64,000 bases of DNA from Solirubrobacteraceae bacterium (GTDB lineage Bacteria > Actinomycetota > Thermoleophilia > Solirubrobacterales > Solirubrobacteraceae). This document shows, in pieces, positions 1 to 6,528 of this stretch; the stretch's first letter is position 1, and each line of letters opens with the position of its first letter. The translations under genes and the position numbers were made by a program. The stretch covers positions 124,001-188,000 of the forward strand of contig JAUJOT010000006.1 of the NCBI GenBank assembly GCA_030447505.1, read 5' to 3'. The notes under the pieces were generated by a model that ran no database searches, was not told the origin of the DNA, and saw only the letters and a program-made list of their open reading frames with translations.

Positions 1-684
1 ACGGCGCCGACGAGCCCCGTCGCCCCCGGCGACCCGTACCCGTTCGACGATCGCGCGGGCGCCGCCGGCGGCGAGCCCTCGGTGACATCGACGCGCGCGG
101 GCACGACGACGCACATCACGGTCGCCGACAAGCGCGGCGACATCGTCTCCTACACGTTCACGATCGAATCGACGGGCGGGTCGGGCCTCGTCGTGCCGGG
201 CTACGGGTTCCTGCTCAACAACGAGCTGACGGACTTCAACTTCAACTCGACGACGCACCCCAACCGGGTCGAGGGCGGCAAGCGCCCGCGCAGCTCGATG
301 GCGCCGACGATCGTCCTGCGCGACCGGCGGCCGTGGCTCGGGCTCGGCTCGCCCGGCGGCTCGACGATCATCACAACCGTCCTGGGGATCCTCGTCGATC
401 GGGTCGACCGCGCCAGGACGCTGCCCGCCGCGATCGCGGCCCCGCGCGCGAGTCAGCGCAACACCCCCGCGACGACGGCCGAGCCGGCGTTCATCGCCTC
501 GCCAGAGGCAGCGGCGCTCGTCGCACGCGGGCACACGTTCGCGCCGCCGCCGGCGACAGGCGGCGTATCGGAGATCGGAGCCGCGACCGCCGTCGAGTTC
601 CTCCGCAGGCACCGCCTGCTGGCGGCCGCCGAGCCGGTACGGCGCGGTGGCGGCAGCGCGCTCGTGGTGCGCCCGGCGCGGTGA
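1..684 (+). CDS. ggt: gamma-glutamyltransferase, C-terminal part (5' end outside window)
   Basis: The open frame runs in from base 1, so only the last ~227 residues are present. They correspond to the small catalytic subunit of gamma-glutamyltranspeptidase, an N-terminal-nucleophile hydrolase that cleaves glutathione and other gamma-glutamyl amides outside the cytoplasmic membrane. The autoprocessing site is seen as TTTHITVADKRGD near base 106; the second Thr before His is the expected nucleophile. The substrate-binding GSPGGS loop follows near base 349. The tail of about 90 residues after that loop is Ala-rich. The gene ends about 45 bases before a promoter that serves the next gene, so it is probably transcribed separately. 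The family assignment is firm; the substrate is not known. Confidence 0.9.
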   Translation, partial: TAPTSPVAPGDPYPFDDRAGAAGGEPSVTSTRAGTTTHITVADKRGDIVSYTFTIESTGGSGLVVPGYGFLLNNELTDFNFNSTTHPNRVEGGKRPRSSMAPTIVLRDRRPWLGLGSPGGSTIITTVLGILVDRVDRARTLPAAIAAPRASQRNTPATTAEPAFIASPEAAALVARGHTFAPPPATGGVSEIGAATAVEFLRRHRLLAAAEPVRRGGGSALVVRPAR

Positions 685-728
685 CGCGCGGCGACCGCGC
701 GCGCGTCGGCGTACGCCGCCGACGGTCG

Positions 729-756
729 TTGCACGCGCAATCATGATCGCTATACT
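729..756 (+). promoter_or_regulatory. sigma-70-type promoter
   Basis: TTGCAC (729-734) and TATACT (751-756) are separated by 16 bases, close to the housekeeping -35/-10 consensus and strikingly AT-rich for this sequence. It lies about 45 bases upstream of the dioxygenase start at 802, which is preceded by an AAAGGA ribosome-binding site at 791-796. Confidence 0.65.
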
Positions 757-801
757 TGCGCTAGCAACTACGGCAAGCCCAGCCCTCCCAAAAGGATCAG
801 C

Positions 802-1752
802 ATGAACCTCGACGGCATCCACCACATCACCGCGATCACCGGCGACGCGGCGCGCAACGTCGACTTCTACACGCGCGTGCTCGGGCTGCGGATGACCGCG
901 AAGACCGTCAACCAGGACGACCCGAGCGTCTACCACCTCTTCTACGGTGACGAGAACGCGCAGCCCGGCGCCGACCTGACGTTCTTCGAGTACCCGAGTG
1001 CGATGCCCGGCCGGCCGGGCGCCGGGATGGTCCACCGTGTCGTGTGGCGCGTCGCGTCGCCGGACGCGATCGCCTTCTGGGCCGCGCGCCTCGAGGACGA
1101 CGGCATCACGACCGAGCGCCTCGACGGGGGCAGCCTGCTGTTCGCCGACCCCGAGGGGCTCGACCACGAGCTGATCGTCGACGACAGCAGCGACGAGCCG
1201 CTGATCGCCGAGCACCCCGAGATCCCGCCAGCGCTCGCGCTGCAGGGCTTCGCGGGCGTGCGCGCCTACAGCGCGCATCTCGAGGGCAGCTCGCTGATCC
1301 TCGAGCGGTTGATGGGCGCCACGCGCCGCGAGGGCGAAGGCGAGACGTTCGAGCTGCGCGGCGAGCGCCGCGGCGGCTGGATCGCCTGGGATCCGGCGCC
1401 CGACGCGCCGGGCCGTCAGAGCGCGGGCACCGTCCACCACGTGGCCTGGGCGACGAGCGACGCCGACATGCCGAGCTGGATCGAGACCGTGACGAACGCG
1501 GGCATCCCCAACTCGGGCTATGTCGACCGCCACTACTTCCACTCGCTGTACTTCCGCGAGCCGGGCGGTGTGCTCTACGAGCTGGCGACGCGCGAGCCCG
1601 GCTTCACGGTCGACGGACCCGTCGAGGAGCTCGGCACGAAGCTCATCCTGCCGCCGTTCCTCGAGCCGCGGCGCGAGCAGATCGCGGCCCGGCTGACGCC
1701 GCTGCCGGACCCGCGCGCGGCCTGGAGGCCCGCCGAGACGACGCAGGCGTAG
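802..1752 (+). CDS. VOC-superfamily ring-cleaving dioxygenase
   Basis: A 316-residue protein with two tandem glyoxalase/bleomycin-resistance (VOC) modules. The first starts with GIHHITAITGD, and the second contains VHHVAWAT and later YFREPGGVLYELAT; His, His and Glu in these elements are the usual metal ligands of type I extradiol dioxygenases and related hydroquinone dioxygenases (LinE/MhqO type). The length is typical for that group, so it probably opens an aromatic or quinol ring with O2 and Fe(II), often as part of quinone or electrophile detoxification. The ATG follows AAAGGA by 5 bases and a good promoter sits upstream. It is monocistronic, followed by a hairpin. The exact substrate cannot be read from the sequence. 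Confidence 0.85.
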   Translation: MNLDGIHHITAITGDAARNVDFYTRVLGLRMTAKTVNQDDPSVYHLFYGDENAQPGADLTFFEYPSAMPGRPGAGMVHRVVWRVASPDAIAFWAARLEDDGITTERLDGGSLLFADPEGLDHELIVDDSSDEPLIAEHPEIPPALALQGFAGVRAYSAHLEGSSLILERLMGATRREGEGETFELRGERRGGWIAWDPAPDAPGRQSAGTVHHVAWATSDADMPSWIETVTNAGIPNSGYVDRHYFHSLYFREPGGVLYELATREPGFTVDGPVEELGTKLILPPFLEPRREQIAARLTPLPDPRAAWRPAETTQA

Positions 1753-1766
1753 AGCGTGCCCGTGCC

Positions 1767-1795
1767 GCGGCCCCGGCGGCTTCCGACGGGGCCGC
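1767..1795. terminator. terminator-like hairpin between convergent genes
   Basis: GCGGCCCCG (1767-1775) and CGGGGCCGC (1787-1795) form a perfect 9-bp stem with an 11-base loop. It lies between the convergent ends at 1752 and 1840. There is no T-run, so its strength as an intrinsic terminator is uncertain. Confidence 0.5.
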
Positions 1796-1839
1796 TACGG
1801 CGCGCGGGGGCGAAACGAGCGGTGCGGGCGCAGCACGTC

Positions 1840-3159
1840 TCACTTCACCAGACGCACCTCGAGCGCGCCGCCGGCGACCGCCTCGCCGGCCCCGCCGAGC
1901 AGACCGAGGACCCGCGCGACGTAGCCGCGCGTCTCGCGATAGGGCGGCACGCAGCCGCAGTCGGCGACGCGCGCCGGGCCGGCGTTGTAGGCGGCGAGCG
2001 CGAGCGGAACCGAGCCGAACCGCCGCAGCAGGTCGCGCATGAGGTGCGCCTGGGCGTCGATCGCCGCGACGGGGTCAAACGCGTTGCGCAGGCCCAACGC
2101 GGCGGCGGTCGCGGGCATGAACTGCGAGATCCCCTGCGCGCCGGCGGGCGAGCGCGCGAACGGGTTGAAGTTCGACTCCGCCATCGTCTGCGCGGCCAGC
2201 AGCGCGGCTGACACGTTCCAGCGCTGCGCGGCCTGCGCGAGCGGTGCGGCGAACCGCGCCGGCACGAACGACGGGATCCTGCGCGCGGTCTCGCCATCTC
2301 CCCCGCTCGCGCGCGAGCTGAAACCGACAGACGACGTGCCGGCGTTGAGGGTGAAGCCGTAGTGCCACGGCTCCCACGAATACCTCTGAATGAAGTGAAA
2401 GCGCGCGGCGTTGGCGGCCAGCCAGGCGTAGGCGGTCGCCGGCCCGAGGTCGAGCTCGGTGCCGAGCCGGTGCAGCGAGCGGCCTGGCGGCGCGACCCAC
2501 TTCGGGTCGGGGTGACGCGCGAAGAGCGCGGCCTGCTCGGCATTGGAGCGAAAGGCGCTGACGACGACGAGTGAGACGCCGTCGCGTCGCGCGGCGCCGT
2601 GCATCCGATCAAACGCGGCCGCGACGTCGGGCCGCATCGGCTTGCCCTGGCGGTGCGCCAGCGGGCCGCCGTACTCGCCGGCGCCGGCTCTCTCGAATGC
2701 CAGCTCCGCCGGCGGAGCGAGCTCGGCCTCGGCGCGCGCCCCCGCCGCCACGCGCTCGCGCGCACCGACCTCGACTGCGTCACGCACCTCGACCCGCAGC
2801 CGCACCGGCGCAAACGTGTCGTCGTCGGGGAAGCTCACGCGCACGTCGCGTGCACCGTTGCGGCGCGCGGTCTGCAGCGCGCTGCGGCGGCCGCGGCGCA
2901 GGTACTCGGCACGCTCGACGTGCGCGCCGTTCGCGCGCCCGCCGAGCAGCGGCGGCTCGAAGAGTCCCGCGTATGCCTCATGCATCGCGCGGGCGCCCGC
3001 GAGCGCCGCGAGATCCGCCGCTCGCTGCTCGTCGCTCTGAACGCCGATCCCGCGCGCGATCGCGCCGAGCACGAGCGCCCCGAGCAGCACCGCCATCGTG
3101 AGCCCGAGCAGCAGGATCGTCGCCTGCCCGGCCTCTGGATCTCGCCGTGCGCCGCCCAT
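1840..3159 (-). CDS. TadE-like / VanY carboxypeptidase / SLT lytic transglycosylase fusion
   Basis: A 439-residue protein with three parts. Residues ~1-60 (MGGARRDPEAGQATILLLG, a hydrophobic helix, then DLAALAGARAM) resemble TadE/TadG-like pseudopilin N termini. Residues ~165-280 are a VanY-type D-Ala-D-Ala carboxypeptidase domain with SLHRLGTELD (SxHxxGxxxD zinc motif) and EPWHY (last zinc ligand). Residues ~310-430 are an SLT lytic transglycosylase domain with AESNFNP (catalytic Glu), GAQGISQFMP and AAYNAGP. The start is the ATG at 3159, whose A is also the last base of the upstream TGA; the longer open frame upstream is antisense-like coding noise. It is last in a four-gene minus operon of TadE-like proteins. 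I infer a membrane-anchored wall-remodelling enzyme that opens peptidoglycan for a Tad-like apparatus. Confidence 0.8.
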   Translation of the reverse strand: MGGARRDPEAGQATILLLGLTMAVLLGALVLGAIARGIGVQSDEQRAADLAALAGARAMHEAYAGLFEPPLLGGRANGAHVERAEYLRRGRRSALQTARRNGARDVRVSFPDDDTFAPVRLRVEVRDAVEVGARERVAAGARAEAELAPPAELAFERAGAGEYGGPLAHRQGKPMRPDVAAAFDRMHGAARRDGVSLVVVSAFRSNAEQAALFARHPDPKWVAPPGRSLHRLGTELDLGPATAYAWLAANAARFHFIQRYSWEPWHYGFTLNAGTSSVGFSSRASGGDGETARRIPSFVPARFAAPLAQAAQRWNVSAALLAAQTMAESNFNPFARSPAGAQGISQFMPATAAALGLRNAFDPVAAIDAQAHLMRDLLRRFGSVPLALAAYNAGPARVADCGCVPPYRETRGYVARVLGLLGGAGEAVAGGALEVRLVK

Positions 3160-3920
3160 CACGAGAGCGCCGCGACCGGCGCCGCCAGCGCGCGGCGCGC
3201 GGCGGGCAGGCGCACCACGCCGGCGGCAGCCAGCGAGCGGGCGGGACGCGCCGGCGGGACCTCGCACGCCAGCCCGCGCTCGAGATCGGCGACGGCGAGC
3301 CGCGCCAGCGCCGGATCCGAGCCCGGCGCGACAGCCACGACAACCAGGTCCTGCTCGCTCAACAGCGCGTCGAACGCCGCCGCGCGCGGTCCCGCGAGCG
3401 CGAGCACGGTCGGCGCCGAGCCGGCGGCGGCGCTCACGCGCAGCGCCTCCGCGGCGGCCTCGTCGCACTGCGCCGCGAGCCGGACGATCACGAGCCGGCC
3501 GGAGGCACGCGCCGCATGGCCGCGTGCGACGAGCGCTGCTGCAAGCCGGGCGGCGGCGGGCAGCGCCGGGGCGCGCCAGAGCGGCCGGGCTGACGCCGCC
3601 GACCACACGCAGACCGCGGCCGCCGGGGCGCGCCGGCGATGAGCGAGCGCGAGCGCGAGCGCGGCGCCGAGCGCCGGCGCGTCGGCGGCCGGCGCCAGCA
3701 CCGCAACAGATGCGGGCGTGCGCGGCGGGGTAACCGCGCACGCCCGGGTCGGCGGAACACCGGAGGGGGTGGCGTCCGCACGTCGTTCTCGCCCGTCGGC
3801 GCAGATCGCAGCTTCGGCCCGCGTCGGCTGCCCGTCGGCGCCGGGCAGACCCTCAGCGCGCCGCTGCGGCCCGTCGGGCGGCAGGACGAAATGCGCGGCG
3901 ATGCGACGCACGAGGCTCAT
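3159..3920 (-). CDS. Ala-rich protein of unknown function in TadE-type operon
   Basis: A 253-residue protein, very rich in Ala and Arg. After a basic N terminus and a low-complexity stretch to about residue 70, an alternating hydrophobic pattern (SVAVLAPAADAPALG, RLVIVRLA, TVLALAGP, QDLVVVAVAPG) suggests an alpha/beta fold, possibly a degenerate ParA/CpaE-like domain, but no Walker motif is present. The ATG at 3920 overlaps the upstream TGA by four bases and its own TGA touches the downstream ATG, so it is translationally coupled within the TadE operon. The function is not recognisable. Confidence 0.65.
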   Translation of the reverse strand: MSLVRRIAAHFVLPPDGPQRRAEGLPGADGQPTRAEAAICADGRERRADATPSGVPPTRACAVTPPRTPASVAVLAPAADAPALGAALALALAHRRRAPAAAVCVWSAASARPLWRAPALPAAARLAAALVARGHAARASGRLVIVRLAAQCDEAAAEALRVSAAAGSAPTVLALAGPRAAAFDALLSEQDLVVVAVAPGSDPALARLAVADLERGLACEVPPARPARSLAAAGVVRLPAARRALAAPVAALS

Positions 3921-4255
3921 CGCGGCGCCGGACCGGCATCGGCGTCGCCGCTCGCCTCGAGCATCCCGCCGAGCGCGGGCAGGAACGCGCGTGGGCGCAG
4001 CCGCACTCGCACGCGGCGCCCGTCGACGCGCACGGCGAGGCGTCCGCGCGACCAACCCGGGACGGCGTCGCGCGCGGCCGCCTTCGCATCTGTGCCCTGC
4101 AGCAGCGCGACGGCGCCCGCCTCGGCGGCATGGTCGGCGAGCTCGCGCGCGGCGCCGGCGGCAAGTACCTGCGCGGCCGCGAGCACGACGATGACGAGCA
4201 GGGGCGCGAGCGCCACGAGCTCAACCGATGCCTGACCGCACTCGCGCGCGCTCAT
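3917..4255 (-). CDS. TadE-family pseudopilin-like protein
   Basis: A 112-residue protein starting MSARECGQASVELVALAPLL, the TadE-type pattern: short polar leader, Gly-Gln-Ala-x-Val-Glu, then one long hydrophobic helix (~12-35). The rest is a small, Arg-rich extracytoplasmic domain. TadE proteins are minor pseudopilins or assembly factors of Flp/Tad secretion systems. The gene overlaps both neighbours by ATGA junctions (4252-4255 and 3917-3920). No tadA, tadB or tadC genes lie in the window; they may be elsewhere. Confidence 0.75.
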   Translation of the reverse strand: MSARECGQASVELVALAPLLVIVVLAAAQVLAAGAARELADHAAEAGAVALLQGTDAKAAARDAVPGWSRGRLAVRVDGRRVRVRLRPRAFLPALGGMLEASGDADAGPAPR

Positions 4256-4611
4256 TGCCCCTGGTCCTGCAGCCGGGCGCGCGCGGAGACCGTCGTCAGG
4301 CGCCCGGAGCCGACGATCGCCGGAACCGCGATCGCGACCCGCACGCCGCCGGCGCCGGATCCGACGCGCCGCACGACGAGACCGCGCTCGAGCCGCATGG
4401 GCAGCACGCGCTGCGCGGCGGCGCGCTCGTCGGCACCGACGGCGCTCGCGCGCGCTGCCGCGCGCGCGGCCGCGCCCGCAAGCCAGACCGCCTGCCCGGC
4501 GACGACGCACTGCCAGAGCATCGCCGCGAGGACACCGATGAGCGGCAGCAGCGCGACGAGCTCGACTGTTGCCTGACCGCGTTGAGAACGCGCAGAGCGG
4601 ATGGAGGCCAT
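4252..4611 (-). CDS. TadE-family pseudopilin-like protein
   Basis: A 119-residue protein with the TadE signature GQATVELVALLPLIG directly after an 11-residue basic leader, one transmembrane helix (~15-35), and a small external domain. It is the first gene of the minus-strand operon that leads to another TadE-like protein, an unknown protein and the VanY/SLT fusion, with start/stop overlaps throughout. The ATG at 4611 is the only reasonable start. About 95 bases separate it from the next upstream gene; no clear promoter was recognised there. Confidence 0.78.
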   Translation of the reverse strand: MASIRSARSQRGQATVELVALLPLIGVLAAMLWQCVVAGQAVWLAGAAARAAARASAVGADERAAAQRVLPMRLERGLVVRRVGSGAGGVRVAIAVPAIVGSGRLTTVSARARLQDQGQ

Positions 4612-4706
4612 GCCCGGCAGCCTCGCGCGGCACGCGTAACGGATCTACACCCGCGTGTCACACCTGGCGCGCGATCCCGTGACGAGATCGCGCAGCGCGC
4701 GTCCGC

Positions 4707-5066
4707 TCAGCTGTACGAGCGGTGGCGCTGCCAGACGAGGTACAGCGTGTACGACGCGCCGCCGACGAGCGCAACCCACGCGACCGCGCCGACTCCCGTG
4801 TCGAACAGCCGCCCCGAGGCGGCCACCGTGACGACCGCGACGCCGACCGCCGCGTAGAGCGCAAATCGCCACTGGTCGCCGAGCGCGAAGATCTCGCCGC
4901 GAAAGCGACGGTAGAGGATCGCGCAGCCCAGCGCCACCAGCACGATGAAGATCGCGTTGAGCAGCTGGATGACCAAGCCCGCGCCCTCGCCGCCACCCGG
5001 CACGAGCCAGACGACTAGCGCCAGCACGACGATCACCCCGATGTTGCGTGCGGTCTCGATCGACAC
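4707..5066 (-). CDS. small four-helix membrane protein, unknown function
   Basis: A 119-residue protein with four predicted membrane helices (around residues 8-24, 31-49, 67-85 and 93-110) joined by short loops such as YRRFRGEIFALGDQWRF. The start is a GTG at 5066. It is flanked by the TadE operon downstream and by a response-regulator gene upstream on the same strand, 23 bases away, so it may be cotranscribed with the regulator. I do not recognise a family. Confidence 0.65.
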   Translation of the reverse strand: MSIETARNIGVIVVLALVVWLVPGGGEGAGLVIQLLNAIFIVLVALGCAILYRRFRGEIFALGDQWRFALYAAVGVAVVTVAASGRLFDTGVGAVAWVALVGGASYTLYLVWQRHRSYS

Positions 5067-5089
5067 GCTGTAGAGGCTAGAGGGTCAGG

Positions 5090-6007
5090 TCAGGCAAACG
5101 CGCGAACCCGCGCCGCCCTGCGGCGCTCGGGCTCGCGCTCGCGCCCAGCCCCGGCCGGCGCCGGGGCAGCGGCCTCTGCCTCTGCCTCCGCCTCGACCTC
5201 GGCCTCGGCTTCGGCCTCGCTGACCATCGCCGTCGCGCCCGGCGCGATCGCAACCGCAGGCACCGCAGCCGCAGCCGCCTCCTCGGCGACGGGCTCAGCC
5301 GAGAACCGGTACCCCACGCCGAAGTGCGTGTGGATGTAGGTCCAGGCCGGCGAGACCCGCTGCAGCTTGGCGCGCAGCTTGCGTACGAAGACGTCGACCG
5401 AGCGGTCACCGTGGGCCATCGCGTAGCCCCACACGCGCTGGTAGATCTCCTCGCGCTCGAGCACCCGCCCCTCGGCCGCGGCCAACAGCTGGATCAGCTC
5501 GAACTCGCGCCGCGTGAGATCGATCGAGCGCTCGTGCGCGAACGCCTGGAACTGGTCTGCGCGGATCTCGATCTCGCCGGCGACGACGGCGTCGGCGACA
5601 GCGGCGGCCTCCGACAACCGCCGGCGGCGCGCGACGGCCTCGACGCGCGCGATCAGCTCCTCCGGGTGGCACGGCTTCGTCAGCCAGTCGTCGGCGCCGA
5701 GGCGCAGGCCGCGCACGCGCTGCGCGACGGTCGACTGCCCGGTGCAGACGATGACCGGCAGCGCAGGCAGCTCCTTCGTCACGCGTTCGAGGAACGGCCA
5801 TGCGTTCTGGCCGAGCAGCGCGAGGTCGACGATGAACGCGCCGAGGCGCATCGCGACGAGCCGTTCGACGGGCACCGCGCCTGTCAGCACGACGTGCTCC
5901 CAGCCGAGGCGGTCCAAGCGCTTCGTCAAGACCTGCACGAAGCCGGTGTCGCCGTCACTCACGGCGACGCGCAGCGCGTCTGCTGCGGCGATGTTCGTAT
6001 CAGTCAT
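5090..6007 (-). CDS. OmpR-family response regulator with Glu/Ala repeat tail
   Basis: A 305-residue DNA-binding response regulator. The receiver domain (~12-130) has an acidic DGD pair near the N terminus, the phospho-acceptor Asp in AFIVDLALLG, and the conserved Lys in WLTKPCHP. The OmpR/PhoB winged-helix domain (~150-245) has LTRREFELIQLLA, DRSVDVFVRKLRAKL and GVGYRF. A ~60-residue tail follows with an EAEAEAEVEAEAEAEAA repeat and a basic end, which is unusual. No histidine kinase adjoins it, so it is an orphan here. The ATG at 6007 was chosen because the receiver starts there; it has no Shine-Dalgarno sequence, but a promoter 10 bases upstream would give a leaderless transcript. Confidence 0.85.
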   Translation of the reverse strand: MTDTNIAAADALRVAVSDGDTGFVQVLTKRLDRLGWEHVVLTGAVPVERLVAMRLGAFIVDLALLGQNAWPFLERVTKELPALPVIVCTGQSTVAQRVRGLRLGADDWLTKPCHPEELIARVEAVARRRRLSEAAAVADAVVAGEIEIRADQFQAFAHERSIDLTRREFELIQLLAAAEGRVLEREEIYQRVWGYAMAHGDRSVDVFVRKLRAKLQRVSPAWTYIHTHFGVGYRFSAEPVAEEAAAAAVPAVAIAPGATAMVSEAEAEAEVEAEAEAEAAAPAPAGAGREREPERRRAARVRAFA

Positions 6008-6017
6008 GTCGAGAAGG

Positions 6018-6044
6018 AGTGTAGGTGCCGACGCCGACGGACAA
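6018..6044 (-). promoter_or_regulatory. candidate promoter for a leaderless response-regulator mRNA
   Basis: On the minus strand TTGTCC (6044-6039) is followed after 15 bases by TACACT (6023-6018), and the ATG lies only 10 bases further on at 6007. The missing ribosome-binding site fits leaderless translation, which is common in actinobacteria. The spacer is short, so this is tentative. Confidence 0.4.
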
Positions 6045-6528
6045 ACAGGCTGGAGGCGCCCGATCACAGGATTTTCACAGCTCAACCGCGCAACGAGCAC
6101 AGAAACGTCAGCCTGCCGACGCGTCAGGAGCCGCAGAGCCGGCGACGGCCGTCACGACGAACGCCGTCTGCTCGCCGACCTCGACGGCTTGTCGCCGCTG
6201 CGCTCGAGCGGCTGCGCGACGATCTCGCACTCCCTGACGAATGAGCCACGCTACGGCAGCGCGCGCTCGAGCTTCCGCGCAGCTGCCCGCCGCGGTGGTC
6301 TCGCGCTTAGGTAGAGGGATATGCTTCGGGTAATACCGGGTCGGTTACTCGCGCACGTGCCGCGCTGCGTATGTTTGTGGGCGCCGCGCCTCGCGCGGCG
6401 CCGAGCTTCGGCGAACACGTGGTCCAGTTCGATCCGCCAGCGGTCAAGGTCTGGCTGGCGTTCGCCGATAGCGCGAGCAATCGCCCTGGCCGGGCGGCCA
6501 CCCGAATCCAGCCGAGGACCGACAGCAC
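6045..6528. other. non-coding gap with a strong hairpin
   Basis: No convincing gene was seen in this ~480-base stretch between the divergent regulator and hydrolase genes. It holds a perfect 9-bp stem (6380-6388 with 6394-6402, five-base loop) without a T-run. Because the downstream gene encodes a peptidoglycan hydrolase, I looked for a c-di-AMP (ydaO) riboswitch; a CCCGAATCC element near 6501 is reminiscent, but the rest of the conserved core is absent. Confidence 0.4.

Noticed and set aside
6321-6528. Possible c-di-AMP (ydaO) riboswitch before the hydrolase gene
   Set aside because: Only a CCCGAATCC-like piece and a hairpin are present; the conserved GGGGAACC and GGGGTGAAT core elements were not found.
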